From Phytophthora quininea (Eukaryota; Oomycota; Peronosporomycetes; Peronosporales; Peronosporaceae), in the NCBI GenBank assembly GCA_011947345.1, contig JAAVTG010000554.1, positions 186,001-250,000 on the forward strand: a stretch of DNA of 64,000 nucleotides, in the 5' to 3' direction. Shown here piece after piece: positions 1-12,100 of this stretch; position 1 is the first letter of the stretch, and every line of letters begins with the position of its first letter. The position numbers and the translations under genes were made by a program. The notes beneath the pieces were generated by a model that saw nothing but the letters and a program-made list of their open reading frames with translations, had not been told where the DNA came from and did no database searches.

Positions 1-2330
1 ACTGTTCAGACCGGGTGTTTCCGGAAACACGCACAAGAGCCAGACCGCGGTGGAAGAATCGACTGAGCCCGGCTCCGCTTGACGTCGAAGTTGGCCTGGT
101 TGAAAACGAGTCCACCGACCTGGATCGTCAGGACCACCGAGCGGGGCCAAACACACACCACACGCGCCGCGCCGGCAGTAACACGCTGCAGACCGCTGAG
201 TTAAGCGCCGGCGAGTGGAGCGCCGCGCCGCGCTAGTATCTTGCCGCGACCGGGCACCAGAAGAACAGTGGCTCACGTATTTGCCACATGGGATTCGCGC
301 CGATACGTGGCCGCGGCTGGTGGGGGCGGCGGCTGAAAAATTAGAGTTACGGCGGCGAGCCCCCACGTTGGGGGCTTGCCATGCGGGCGAGTGTCTCCGA
401 GGCAAGGGTGCTGGGCCGTGGCTCTCGCGATCTTTGCTTTGTTGAACGAGTACGAGCATGTAGGAGTCGGGCGCCGCAAAATCCACCCCAGATCGAGCGC
501 TGTCGCTGGTGTTGACCAGTCAAGTCGGGCCCCGGTCTTGCGGTTGCCGCGTGGTACTTACCGCGATGCACCTGTCATCACGGAGCGCTCAGATCATATC
601 GCCCAGCTCGTCATGCCGGGCATGTTCATGGAGGGGAAAATCCGTTTTATTCGGAGGCTTGAGGCTTCCGCGCTCGCAGACGCTGTCGCTGACCTTGGGC
701 AGGACAGCAAGGCGAGCTTGTCGTGACCTTCATCCTCATCGTCGAGCACCGACGGCCGTTTCTCGGAGCTGACACAAGAGCCGGTTGGATCTCTTTCAAA
801 TCGAGAGTTCAGCGCAAACAAGCTACTCGCCGAAAAACGGTCTCAGATCAAAAAGGCAACAACGTCTTGCAGGCGAACAACACCACTGAGGAGAGGAGGA
901 GGGGGGCAATTTCGTTTGAGCTAGGCGCCCCCACAAAGCCGAGCCTTGGGGGCAAGCCAGCGCTGCCATTACTGCGCAGCTCACCACGAGCTCGCGGTGA
1001 GTAACACACCAGCAGCGCTTGGTCGGCGTCAAGTGGTTCAAGCATTGCCCCGCTCTCGGTGCAAGACCGTCATGCGTTTCCTGCCCGTTTCGACGCGAGC
1101 TGATTTGATCGAGGACAGTTTCGGTGGAAGGGTATCGTTGTCATGCGGTGACTTCGCTGAAAAATGGCCGCCCCGAGCACGAACGCTTTATATCAGCTGC
1201 GTTGTGACGGCAACTACTAGAGCTGTCTGGGGCTGTCCCCGGTGCGGGTGGCTGCGGGCGCTGCGACTGCAAGTTGCGTCCAGCAAACCCCAGGTCAAGT
1301 CGCCAGAGGGGCTTCGCGCAGAGCACGCAGCGCGCAGAGCACCGCGCTCTTGAACTAGGACAGCAACGTGCCATCCGAATGGCCAAGTGGTGCAGGCCAT
1401 GCGGCTGCGGTGGTAAGCTTGGGAGACCACACAGTGGCGCCGTCAGCTGGGAGCGGAGCTTGGGGTTGTTTGCTGGGACGCCGTCGCAGCAGCAGATGGA
1501 CATTGTCTCCGTTCCAGCGGAGCCGAGGACCACGCGAGAAGTGTGATCGTGTTTCCAGAAACTACTCGGGCGGACGAAGCTGCTCCACGAGCGCGGAATG
1601 GTCATGGTCACGAGAGACTCGTCCACAAACAGCGAGAAGGAGTCTTGACGCATCGAAGCAGCGCGACTGCTAGCCTCAAGCCCACCAATTCGTCCTGGAC
1701 ACGTTAAAGCGATCGATGGTGATTCAAGCCGATGAGTTGGACCAAGGAAGTTGTCCTTGATATCCTTGCTCGTCACGAAGCTCGTCACTTTAGTCCCGAA
1801 ACGACGCACCGTTTCGAGACCGTTTTGTAGCCATGTCAAATCGTCCCACCTTCAAGCTCTCTTTCATCACGCCACGCTTGCGCATTTTCACAGTGAAAAG
1901 GGGGTCGAGGATTCACCAGCGTGCCTTGCAGCACCATAACCAGCTCCTACGAGTATCGTCGCGATTGATCTCCTGACGCCTCTCTGGTAAATGCAACTTT
2001 CGTTAGTGTGTCCGCATGCCCATGCGGTATGCGGCATGCAGCGCCTACCAGGTAGTAGAGTCATGCTGTCTGTTTACCGAGCCTGTAACTTGGGCGAGTC
2101 CTTGGTGACGATCTGCTCATACAAGTACTGCGATGTCATGCTTACCAAAGCGCTTGTAGTTTGAAGGAATATTTGGGAATGAAAGTACGACAGCTCTCCT
2201 CATGCAGCAGCGTGACAAAAACCGATTTCACTCCAACAGTCGACTCCAATGGCGCTGGGAGCAAGGCACCTTCAGCCGGAGAAGTGGTTGTCGGAATGAA
2301 TGTCACCAGCCCATTAAGTGCGGATCTCTG
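1..2330. other. gene-free GC-rich stretch
   Basis: I see no credible gene here. Several open frames exist on both strands (the longest on the minus strand at 1141-1839), but they are rich in Arg, Ser and Pro, overlap each other and show no recognisable domain or splice structure. Two G/C hairpins are visible (359-375 and 927-953). The stretch could be a worn-down retroelement or intergenic DNA; nothing in it lets me decide. Confidence 0.5.
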
Positions 2331-2397
2331 TTAAGTGCGCATTTCGTGCGCCGCACAACTGGCCAAGAACTCCATCAGAATCCGCCGCACGCCCATC

Positions 2398-3698
2398 ATG
2401 TTTACCTCAGTACGCCACGCCGCCCAGCAGCTCCGCAGCTCGGCCAGAGCATGGTCACTCGCCATGCAGCGACGTCCTCTCCGCTTCCACTGTCGTAGCG
2501 TCGCGCACGCCCGCGTTCGTACAGCACGCACACGTCACCGCCCGGCCGCAGCACGTACAGGCCGATCCTACGGGCATCGTGGCTGGTGTGGCCGTGGTGG
2601 GCGCTCTCATCGGCGTGGGCAAGATGTGGTGGGACGCGTCGTCATCGCCGCCACAGGCGCAGGCTTTCCAGGAGATCCCGCAGGCGGAAATCGTGCTCTT
2701 CTTCTCGGAGCTCACGTCTGCAGTCAAAGACCTCTTCGTACGTTGCCAACAAGAAGAATTTCTGCGTGATGGTTGATTTGCTGGCGGCAATATGTTTGCG
2801 TTGTGTTTAGAAAAACCTACCGGAGATCGAGAACGCGGTGCGCCAATATCTGAAGGAGAACAACCACGAGCTGAGTGACGCCGAGTTCAAGCAGGCCATT
2901 CTGCAGCAGCTGTACCAGATGATGGAGAACCTCGAGGTGCAGATCGTGGCCAAGCGCCGCTGGAGTCGCGAGAGCCTCGAGTTTGCGCTGCAACAGTTCG
3001 CCCAGGACCCGGAAGTACTCAAGCTGCAGGAGGACTTGAACACTCTCATGCAGACGTACGTGTTTTGTGTTTCTTTAACTGTGAAGGCTGGAGTGATAGT
3101 TGACAGTTGTGATGGCTTTGACGAGCAGTGTATTCCCTGCACCGAAGCAGGCCGAGATTCCTGAGGACATGACTGCCGACAAGACATTGGCGATCCTCAA
3201 GGAAATGGTTGCTGGCATGGAGAAGGCCATGAAGGATATGCTGGCCCATGCCAAGGCCGAGGGAATCACCGACGTGCGGAAGGCAATGGAGGAGTTCCAG
3301 TACTTGTATGTTGCTGCGCTGTCCGACTCGTAGATGCGGTTGGTTTGTGCGCTAACTTTCTGTTATGCAGGTACATTGAGCACGTTCAGCAAGTGACCCA
3401 GCAGCAAATGGCCGCCCATGGAATTACCGAGCAGGTTGGTACACGTGGAGCAGAGTTTTCATGCAGATTCCAATATCTAATGCTGCGGTTGTACTTCTCC
3501 CTTTTAGATTTTCACGGCAGCCCTGCAGAAATACCACACGGAGAACGAGCAGTTCCGGCAGCAAGTGGAGCAGATTTACGCGGCCCAGGCCAAGGCGTAC
3601 GTTGCGAGAATCCTTTGATGACGTAGCATGGACTTTTAACAACGATCTTTGTGCTGTACAGCTTCCAGAAGATGGGTCTGCCCGTGGAGACGCAGTAG
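2398..3698 (+). CDS. putative mitochondrial membrane-anchored coiled-coil protein
   Basis: Six exons with good oomycete splice sites: 2398-2737, 2811-3059, 3151-3305, 3371-3434, 3508-3596 and 3662-3698. The N-terminus is Arg/Ser-rich and amphipathic like a mitochondrial presequence. A short hydrophobic stretch (IVAGVAVVGALIGVGKMWW, codons near 2575-2630) follows, then a long charged, Gln/Glu-rich helical region to the end. The start is uncertain: the ATG at 2398 gives the presequence but needs two single-base corrections before about 2500 to enter the frame of the membrane segment. With these the protein is 311 aa. An ATG at 2318 reads straight through, but with an unconvincing N-terminus. 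I do not recognise the family. An inner-membrane-anchored protein facing matrix or intermembrane space is the simplest inference. Confidence 0.7.
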
Positions 3699-4141
3699 AG
3701 GCTACAGCTAATAGACCTCGTGTGCATTGTGTATAGACTCAAGCAGCGATATGCTCCTGTGATAACAGCAGGATGACTGCGATGGGTGAACGACGAAGGA
3801 ACGTGGCAAATAGATCCACCGCAGTCATCATGCAATTTTGCCTACACGGTTGGTGTTGTTGCTGAGACCATCATCTTACTGCCACGAAGCTAAAGCGCTA
3901 AATCCTGTGCGTCCTGCTAAAACTCTTCAAGTTCCTGCAAACACAACGCATCAAAGCACCCAAGACATCCGTCTGTTGTTTGTTGAAGAAGCAGCAAGAT
4001 GTCGGTCTTGTTGATTTCGCTTAGATCGCCCCGCGCAGCAAGTGCGCGGGACTCATCGTCCGCCACCAATTCGCCAGAGTTTCAGCAATCCCCGCATGGG
4101 AGACACAGCCTGTAGTCGTAGTCGTCCAAGAGCGCAGCAAC
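3699..4141. other. convergent 3' intergenic region
   Basis: This stretch lies between the 3' ends of the coiled-coil gene and RPS18. It must hold both 3' untranslated regions and polyadenylation signals. I see no further gene in it. Confidence 0.5.
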
Positions 4142-4768
4142 TTACTTGCCGCCCAGGATGCCGACCGTGCGGCCGCGACGGCCCGTGGTCTTGGTGTGCT
4201 GGCCGCGCACCTTGAGGCCCCACCAGTGACGCAGACCACGGTGAGCGTAGATCTTCTTGAGGCGCTCGTAGTCCTCGCGCCACTTGCCCTGCAGGTTGTT
4301 GGCCACGACCTGCGAGTGCTTGCCCGTCTTGAAGTCCTTCTGTCTGTTGAGGAACCACACGGGGATCTTGAACTGCAGCGGGTTCTGGATGATGGCCACC
4401 ACGCGCTCGATCTCGTCGTTCGTGAGCTCTCCGGCGCGCTTGTTGATGTCCACCTCGGCCTTCTTGCAGACCATGATGGAGAAACGGCGACCCACACCTT
4501 GGATGGAGGTCAGCGCCACCCACACCTTACGACGACCGTCGATGTTGGTGTTGAGAATACGCAGAATGTGCTGGAAGTCCGGCCCGATGACAAGCGACTA
4601 GAGGCACAACAGTGGATGAACATTAGACGTTTGTTGTTGTTGGTTGCTGTTGCTGTTTGGCTACGGAAGGAGCGTCCAGGTAATTCATTGGTCTTTGTAT
4701 TGCTGTTGCGCTGCATGCTGCCTGTATCGGGCTCCTTCCCTAGCCAGACAGGAGGGGCGACTCACCAT
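4142..4768 (-). CDS. RPS18: 40S ribosomal protein S18 (uS13)
   Basis: uS13 protein of the small ribosomal subunit head, which contacts the P-site tRNA and the intersubunit bridges. The product is 152 aa, the same length as in animals and plants. Conserved landmarks include [16 protein letters not shown] near the start, the helix-two-turn region with KRAGEL, and the basic C-terminal tail with [22 protein letters not shown] residues (here [18 protein letters not shown]). Exon 1 is only the initiator ATG (4766-4768). It is followed by a GTGAGT donor and an intron at 4598-4765, and exon 2 covers 4142-4597. The gene is divergent from the proteasome gene, sharing about 300 bp of upstream DNA. Identification is secure. 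Confidence 0.97.
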
Positions 4769-5070
4769 GGTTAACGAATGCTTTTGCTTCTGGCGGTGGG
4801 AACAAAGTGGAAGGCGTGAAAGCTGGCGCCGCGGCTCGCACTTGCCTTCACTATGGACATGCAAATGACTGGCAGCGCCGCGCCCAGCCAGTAAAAGCAG
4901 CAATTCTTTTGCGCCAATCGACGGGCCGCAAAAGCTAGGATTTTCACCAATCACGACTGACCTGTAGCATCATATATTATGATGTATGCCGTTTATTAGG
5001 CTCTTAAATTGTACAAGGTTTTATAAAGATCCCCCTTCCTTTTAGCTAAAGATTTTTACTGTTGCGAGCC
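4769..5070. promoter_or_regulatory. shared upstream region of RPS18 and PSMB7
   Basis: A 302-bp divergent intergenic region that must carry both promoters. It contains a perfect 7-bp inverted repeat with a 3-base loop, CATCATATATTATGATG at 4968-4984, 87 bp before the proteasome ATG, and a T-rich stretch just upstream of that ATG. No gene is visible inside. Confidence 0.5.
4968..4984. repeat. short AT-rich palindrome upstream of PSMB7
   Basis: The arms CATCATA (4968-4974) and TATGATG (4978-4984) are exact reverse complements separated by TAT. It could be a transcription factor half-site pair; function is not shown. Confidence 0.4.
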
Positions 5071-6294
5071 ATGAGCGACTTCCGCCGCACGCAGAACACC
5101 TTCGGAGACGCCTTCCCGGCGGACGCGCAGCTGCAGGGCGGCTTCAGCTTCGACAACTGCCGCCGCAACGAGCTGCTGCTGGCCCAGAACGGCGGCAAGC
5201 AGAAGCTCAAGGCCACCAAAACGGGCACCACCATCGTCGGCGTCGTCTACAAGGTTGCACCAGTTACACCCATCCTACATTATATATTATACAACAAAAC
5301 TAAGAAACTATTCATTGTTTTATGGACAGGATGGCGTGGTGCTGGGCGCCGACACGCGCTCGACGGGCGGCTCGATCGTGATGGACAAGAACTGCGAGAA
5401 GATCCACTACATTGCGCCCAACATTTACTGCTGCGGTGCCGGCACAGCCGCCGACACGGAGAACACGACGGCGCTAATCTCGTCCCAGCTAGAGCTCCAC
5501 CGCTTGGTACGAGAAATGCTGCAGAGAATATTGAAAAGAAATAGGAGGCTAATATTTATTGTCTATGGGCAGAACACGGACACGCAGTCGCGGGTGGTGA
5601 CGGCCATGACGCTGCTGAAGAAGATGCTGTTCCAGTACCAGGGCCACATCTCCGCTGCACTGGTGCTGGGCGGCGTCGACATCACGGGCCCGCACCTGTA
5701 CACGATCTACCCCCACGGAAGGTATGCAACGAATTGAAGAAAGGCTAAAGGGATTGGAGAATTAATGGTATGTATTTGTGATGTGACAGCACGGACAAGC
5801 TGCCGTTCGTGACGATGGGATCGGGCAGTCTGGCGGCCATGTCGGTCTTTGAGCACAGGTACAAGGACGACATGACGGTAAGCTGAGAGATGAATTTTCA
5901 CTTTGATTCCACAGCTAACAGCCATCTTTTGCTGGTGCTGTAGGAGGACGAGGCTAAGAAGCTGGTGCAGGAGGCGATTCTGGCCGGTATATTCAACGAC
6001 CTCGGCTCGGGCAGCAACGTGGACGTGACGACGATCAAGATGGTCAACGGCAAGGTGGAAGTGGTCAAGGAGATTAACTGTATCAAGCCCAACGAGGTGT
6101 CGGAGCTGCGCTCGCAGATCAACCGGGACATCGTCACGCACATCCCGCGCGGAGCGACTCGTACGTTGTTTAGTATGGGCAGTCAGGGATTGTTGCTAAC
6201 TTGTGAGTTTATTTTTCTAGACGTGCTGAGCTCAAAGACGGAGCTCTTCCCTGAGAACATTGTCATTGAGGAGGCTACACCCATGGAATTGTAG
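5071..6294 (+). CDS. PSMB7: 20S proteasome subunit beta type 7 (beta2, trypsin-like)
   Basis: Catalytic beta2 subunit of the 20S proteasome, cleaving after basic residues. Six exons: 5071-5253, 5330-5506, 5573-5721, 5790-5877, 5944-6160 and 6221-6294, giving 295 aa. A propeptide of 52 residues ends in Gly, followed by TTIVG, so Thr53 is the N-terminal nucleophile of the mature subunit. Asp (GADTRST), Lys and the SGSLAAM segment typical of beta subunits are present. The beta2-specific C-terminal arm follows ([11 protein letters not shown]). All introns are 60-90 bp. The gene is divergently paired with RPS18. Confidence 0.96.
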
Positions 6295-6479
6295 ACGTTG
6301 GTTATCGCTTCTTGACCTGTTGCCGCGCTATGCGATTAACAGGAAATAATGCAGGGGTCAAACGCATTGTCATTTGTTCTCATGTGTAGTCGCCAAAAGG
6401 TAGGTTGATTAACGAGTGCGAAAGAAATTGCTCCACAAGGTCTTGCTGCTTCCGGAAGGTCTTCTTCGCTAGAAACGAG

Positions 6480-7000
6480 TCAGAAGTAGGATGCCGATGC
6501 GTGCAAAACGTCACGTGCAGTCTCCAGCTCGAACGGCAAGGTTCGTTTCGGTGCTGACGGCAATCAATACGAACAAGTTAGCAATCGGGATTTAAAGAGC
6601 AGAGTAGTTGCAGCTTACTCTCCGTCTTCCACGCGATGATATCTTGACAGATTCTCTGCTTCTCTCGGTCGGGAATGTCGACAAGAATATAAGCAGGGCC
6701 GGCTCCGATTAAGAAGCCGAAGTCGTCGATTCGACGCGACGGATCCATCCAGTTGCTCCGGTTCATGATGGTGGTAATGGTATCGGGATAATTTCCTCGC
6801 ACCAGCTCTTTAATGTCAGGATCGGACGCAGGAAGCCACTTTCCTCCTTTCCTCCCGAGAAAGAGTGTAATATTTGCAGCTGGGCATGAATAAAATCTCA
6901 CTTGTCGAATGATATCTTGTAGCTCGCTCACTCGTGGCAGTCCGTCTAAGGTAACAGGAAAAACGCGCCCGATGCCAATCTCAACACAAATTACCCACAT
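6480..7000 (-). CDS. Crinkler (CRN)-like N-terminal domain protein
   Basis: The ATG at 7000 gives a protein that aligns by eye with the ubiquitin-like CRN N-terminal domain of oomycete effectors. It has a hydrophobic first strand, a VFPV-type second strand, an ITLFLGR motif in place of LxLFLAK, a WLP segment as in the DWL region, and YILVDIP in place of the HVLVVVP end motif. After that, a GTAAGC donor (6618) and a CTAAC branch/CAG acceptor (6554) lead to a short exon ending at 6480, 151 aa in all. No C-terminal effector domain is visible, so this is either a minimal CRN or a remnant. CRN proteins are delivered into plant cells; delivery of this one is inference. It is back-to-back with a paralogue at 7218. 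Confidence 0.6.
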
Positions 7001-7217
7001 CGTTGGGTGACCGTGGTCGAAACTTCGGAAATGTTGAAGTGACCAAGGCCACAGAAATCCCACGAAACTATCTGATGCTGAGTCACTCTATTCATTTCTG
7101 ATGATGGAAATGTTTTTGCGATTGATAATGCTTGACTGACTGATTGGGTAGTATTAGATACAATGCCAATGCCATCGCCAACGATGGTTTGCTCAGTTTT
7201 GAATTGGCGTCGTCGCG

Positions 7218-7879
7218 ATGAAGGTTTTCACTTGCCTGGAGGTCGGTACTGGACGAACTCTCGACGTTTGTGTCGACGGAATTCGCCGTGTCCGCGATTT
7301 GCAACGAGTCATCATGAAGGCAAGGTCCTACCCCTTTGACGTTGCCAACCTGGACCTCTTTCCTGCGCAAACGCTAAGTGGCAGTTGGGTCCAAGTGGCG
7401 GTGGAGTCAAAGCGAGGCAACACTCCAGACGATATCACTGCCTGATGCACTCGAGACTCCGTTTGGAGCCAGAGTCGAAAGTTGACCAAATATTCGATGT
7501 GCTTCAAGCGATCGGGTTTACATCGTGATCGACATCCCGGAGCACCACAAGCGCGAAGTCTTCGCTACAATCTGTGCTGGTACGTTAATTGGTCTTCCCA
7601 TTACATGCAGTGTCACCTGCTGACATGGCACTATTTGATCACAGAGAACTGCTCACGGATCGCGAATACCGTGCAATTCGAGAAATGGTGTGGGACGTTC
7701 TGCTCCGTCGTCGCTTGGTCTCTTTACAAGCGATATTACGGCGACAGCTTCCTGATCGAATCCATGGCTTTTGGAGTTGGGTTTTGTTCGGCAAGGAATT
7801 TGAAGCCCAGCGCCAGGATCTGGAATATTGGACACGCAAGAAGGCCGAGGGCAAGGCCAACAGCGCCCCACTACCGTGA
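7218..7879 (+). CDS. Crinkler (CRN)-like protein, frame broken twice
   Basis: Paralogue of the minus-strand CRN-like gene, divergent from it by about 217 bp. It shows the same order of motifs: LDLFPAQ for LxLFLAK, a GSWV segment, an RGN-TPDDITA segment matching RGNYPDTIT, and YIVIDIP for the end motif. The reading frame shifts once near 7441 and once in the GGG at 7514-7516; each is equivalent to one missing base. A GTACGT...GCAG intron of only 31 bp (7580-7610) then keeps frame into a longer charged C-terminal region (to 7879) that the minus-strand copy lacks. With both shifts allowed for, the length is a multiple of three (about 210 aa). It may be intact in the organism or a young pseudogene. 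Confidence 0.5.
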
Positions 7880-8013
7880 AGGCGTGCGTCTATCTCTACA
7901 AGTTGTAGACGAAGCTGCAGCGTTGCTATGGAATCACAATAAGCGGATACAAGATAATATGACTGATAAACCCTGGCAAACAACTTGAGCTGAATTCCAT
8001 AACGTCAGTCGAT

Positions 8014-9044
8014 TTAGTTCTCCGCGACCTCGGGTACGATCATGTCCGCCGTCAGCTGCAGCTTCTCGACGATATCCGAGGGGATAGCGAACGTCGGATG
8101 GATCTGTCGGATGCCCTTGTACTCCGGATGCGTCTCCTTCTCGCGGTCAAAGTACCCGAGCATGCACAGACCCGCAATGCCAAAGAAGGTGTGGAAAACA
8201 TCCGCCACATTGCCCGGTCGATCTGCGATGCCTCCGTCCTCGGGGTCCTGACACGCTAAGATGAATTGGATGAGTTTCTCCTTGCTGATCCAGTCCAGCT
8301 TGCCGATCATAATGAGCGACGAGATGTTCCACCAGCTGTAACACACGTCCGCCTGCTTCTCGGGACGGCCGTTGAGGCCTCCCGAGTCGCATTGCCGCTC
8401 ACACAGCCACCAGCCAAGCAGTTCATCATCCACGTACTGCTCAAGAGCGAAGCCTAGAGACAGAGTCCCCACCGCCGTGAAGATGTGTCCGCCATGGGAC
8501 TCGCAGCCTGGGATGTTGCCGAAGCCCCCGTCAAAGTTCCTGCACGTGTCAATGTAGCTCATGGCCTTCTCCACGTCCACCAGCTCCAGTCTGTCCAGGA
8601 TCTTGAGTGCCGACAGAGCACAGTAGCTGAACTTGGTGTCGATCTCCTCCCATTGGTCGCCGGCGAAGGACCCGTCGTCCTGCTGCAGGCCGGCCACGTA
8701 GGCGGCGCACTTGTCCCGGTCCACCTGGTCCAGCGCCCCCAGCATGGCCAGCACCAGCAGAGCGTGGAGCGTGTACAGCAAGTGGCGGTCGTGGCCCACG
8801 TTGCCTGAGAACCCGCCGTCCGAGTGCTGGCATTGCAGGATCCAAGCCACCAGCTCTGCCGGATCCATGTCCTGCTGCCGGTTCAGCAGTGCCATGGCCC
8901 CCACCCCCAGTAGAGGCCGCTCACGCGCATGTGCTCCGTCATGCAGGACTCAAAGTCCTCCTTCTTGTTCTTGAGGCCCACCAGGTACCGCACATGCAGC
9001 TCCAGGTCGAAGGGCGGCGACGACTTGCTCTCTTCGTCACTCAT
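8014..9044 (-). CDS. RABGGTB: Rab geranylgeranyltransferase beta subunit
   Basis: Catalytic beta subunit of type II protein geranylgeranyltransferase, which prenylates C-terminal cysteines of Rab GTPases presented by REP. Starts with [11 protein letters not shown], followed by the HVRYLVGL helix. Several alpha-alpha barrel repeats of the DGGF...G type follow ([58 protein letters not shown]). Zinc ligands are visible as Asp/Cys in DVCYSWW and His in DVFHTFFG. The frame is broken once in the C-run at 8904-8908, inside the conserved LYWG-x-GAMALL segment; one added base gives 343 aa, the usual length. No introns. Confidence 0.93.
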
Positions 9045-9128
9045 GGGGGTCAATTTTCCTGTGGAGCATGAAATATGAGTGTAGCCATGTTGGGTCACTA
9101 TCACTTCAACTGCAGTTCTTCTATTGCT

Positions 9129-12100
9129 TTATGTTCTCCTGCTGCTTTTGCGCGATTTGGATGGCGGCGCTAGCGACATCATGTCGTAGCGGTCGTCCAC
9201 CATACTGTGCAATAGCACATACCTCTCTCGAACAACGCGCGAGTTGGGCTCCGGAGTCAGAGCGATCAGCTCCTCCATCGTGTACTTGAGCTGCTTCCGG
9301 TATCGAGGGTTGTTCGCGCACACAGTGTCGATTCTGTCGCGACCTTCTTCCATCAGCGCGGACGACATCTCCCGTACTAAAGCGAACGGGAGGTCGACGG
9401 AGAGAACCTTCATGGCCTCGTCCCCACGCGACGAGAAGCTCGCTGTGATCCACTTGGACACCCGACGAGTGACTTTCTGCGTGTCGAGCTGGTAGTTGCG
9501 GTAGTTCCGGTCGCGCGACTGGTACTTGGCGTCTACGACCCTTACGTCAAAAATGGGCTGCAGCGAGTTGCTACCTGCCGATGAACTGGCACTACCACTA
9601 CCGCTATTGTTACTGTTCAAACCCTCCCCGCGACCTCCACCGCCAGTATCATTGTGAGTGTTCTTGCCAGAATTGACCAACACTTCACTGACGTATTCAG
9701 GTAGCGAGGCCACGCTGACGACCACGTCGGCCTCGGAGTGGCTCTTTACAGCGCGGATCTTGACCTGCTGCTTCTCCTTCATCATGTGCTTCTGCACGAT
9801 GACCATCCAGTGGACTTTCTGTTGGGCACAATAGTCCTCCAAGTCCTCGAGATGCAGAGGCTCCGGGTGCAAATAATCAGCGCCAATCCCTTGTGCCCAT
9901 AGCAGCACAGCGATCTGCATTCGAAACAGCATCGTATCAGATGCCTTGCCTGCTGAACAAATCAAAACTTTACGTCCGCCAGTTAATACATCAGAGGCAG
10001 GCGACTTGAACTCCAGCAGATCTGGGCACATGGTCTCAGCTACCAAAGAAACAATCTTGTCAATCGCAAAGCGAACACCCATCGCAGCCACAGAGGAGGC
10101 TTTGGCATACGCAGTGGTGAGCTTGAAGCGCGACACCAGAGCGTCGTAGCGCCCACCTTCGGCAATAATAATCTGGTTATCTGTCGCTGCAACCAGAAGA
10201 GAGGACGACGCCTTGTTGTTGCCGTTGTTCCCGCCGACTGTCGCTTCTTCGAGCAGAATTGCTTGAAAGATGAAGCCTGACGTGTATCGTTCTGGACGCG
10301 GGCTCAAACCTAAGTCTAACCGTGTGCATACTGGGCCCGACATCTGGAGGTACTGCATGCCTTGTAGTAGGAGACGCAGAGATGTGATCCCCTCATTAAC
10401 ATCCTTCACGACACGCCGCAGTTGGGCATCCCGCTTCTGAATTTGCTTCCTGTCGGCTACTGCTGCAGACTCTGTGTCTGCATCAACTGGATCACGACTC
10501 GACAGTGCTCGGTTCTTTGCGAAAAGCTTCTGCACCTCCAACTCGATGACGTCAAGGGACGTAAGACAGTCCTCAGGGAGCAAGAAGAAGGGCTTTAAGG
10601 CTTCAATCGTGTTCGTAGTAGCGCCGTAGTGCTTCATACGCTTTGCAACAAACTTCCACCGCCCAGGCTTCAAACTCGGGGCCTGAGTAGACGGTGGCCC
10701 AGCATGTACGAAGAACGAAACCTCGTTCGACAGCAATCGAAGAACCTCGCGGTGAGCGCTGGCCGGCACGCGACAGAGCTCCAACAGGCCACGCGTCACT
10801 CTTGCGTCATTAAAGCGCAAATAATACGACCCCAAACAGCTCGGCAGCGCTTTGATCACGCCTGACACGACTTCTAGTCCTTCTAACTCCAGAAAACGGA
10901 ATGATCCGCCGTCGTCCCAAATGATATCGAAGTCAGACTCCGTGAACTCGCGCGGGTGTCCGCCGCCCACACTTTTCCGATAAACGCGGTCAAACTGGAA
11001 ACATTTTAGTCTTGTGACGTTGTGGCGAGCAACGAACCGAGCCAGCCTCTCCGTCAGATCAAATGGAAGCGCTACCGCCACGCCGTTGCTATCCAGCATC
11101 ATGGACGCGTTCGGCGGAATGTTAACGTTAATACCGTTAAAAGATTGCTCAGTCAAACGAGGCATTAGCAGTGGTGTTGTCATCTCCATGGCCCCATGCC
11201 GCTCAAACACTTTCTGTACACCAAACAATAAAGGTTAAAGATGCGAAGTTTGCAATACTCGGTCGATCCACTACGTACCTGCAACATATTTCTCACGTAT
11301 GTCTTCGTACGTAGCTGGATCTCGTAGCTACGCATCTTGACGGATTCCAAGTGATCGTAGGTATAGTCAACGTGATTAACAGGCTCTTGATCAACCAATG
11401 CATCGATAAGTTGGCCAAAGAACTTGCCCTGAGGGTTCGCCAGAGTCTCCAGCGCCTCTCGAAGGTATGATCCCTCTATCTCAATCTTAGCCGGCAACAG
11501 TGGACTGGCAAGTAGGTCCTTTGCGTTTGGCCGTTTAGAAGGATCGCGGTCACAAAGCCACAAGATAATCTTCTTAACATCGTCAGGGACATCAAAGCTC
11601 GCAGGTAGTTCGTGTCTCTCTCTTAATCCTGTAAGAGCTTGCGCACGCTCCATTAGCGTCGTAAACGGAGGAGACCACATTTCAAAGAACATAATCCCAA
11701 GCGAAAACAAATCCGCCTTCTGGTTGTACCGCTGCCCCTCTCGTTCTTGCTCTGGGGCTCGATAGAAAGCCGTCCCAACGCCTGCAGTGATGTTACCGTC
11801 ACCTACATCTGCAGACATTGTTGTCATCAAGTTGCTGCTGGGTGGACCGATGACCCGAGTGCTCTCAAGGTTTTCCATTTTCAATCGTCCATAGAGCTCA
11901 GCAGCAGACGAACCTGTTGATTCTGATAAGATCGTACCTGTTGCAGTCTCGCCAGGAGGTGACGAATCGCCGTTGCTGTTGTCATCCCCTTCCAAAACCT
12001 TGGGAGGACGAACTGCTAGACCGAAATCGCCCAACTTCACGATTCCTTCCGAGTCCAGGAACACATTGGGCGGCTTGATATCGCGATGGATGATGCCCTG

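Noticed and set aside
1141..1839. 232-codon minus-strand open frame in the left end
   Set aside because: Low-complexity Ser/Arg/Pro composition, no domain, no splice or promoter support, and it overlaps other open frames of similar quality. GC-rich DNA gives such frames by chance.
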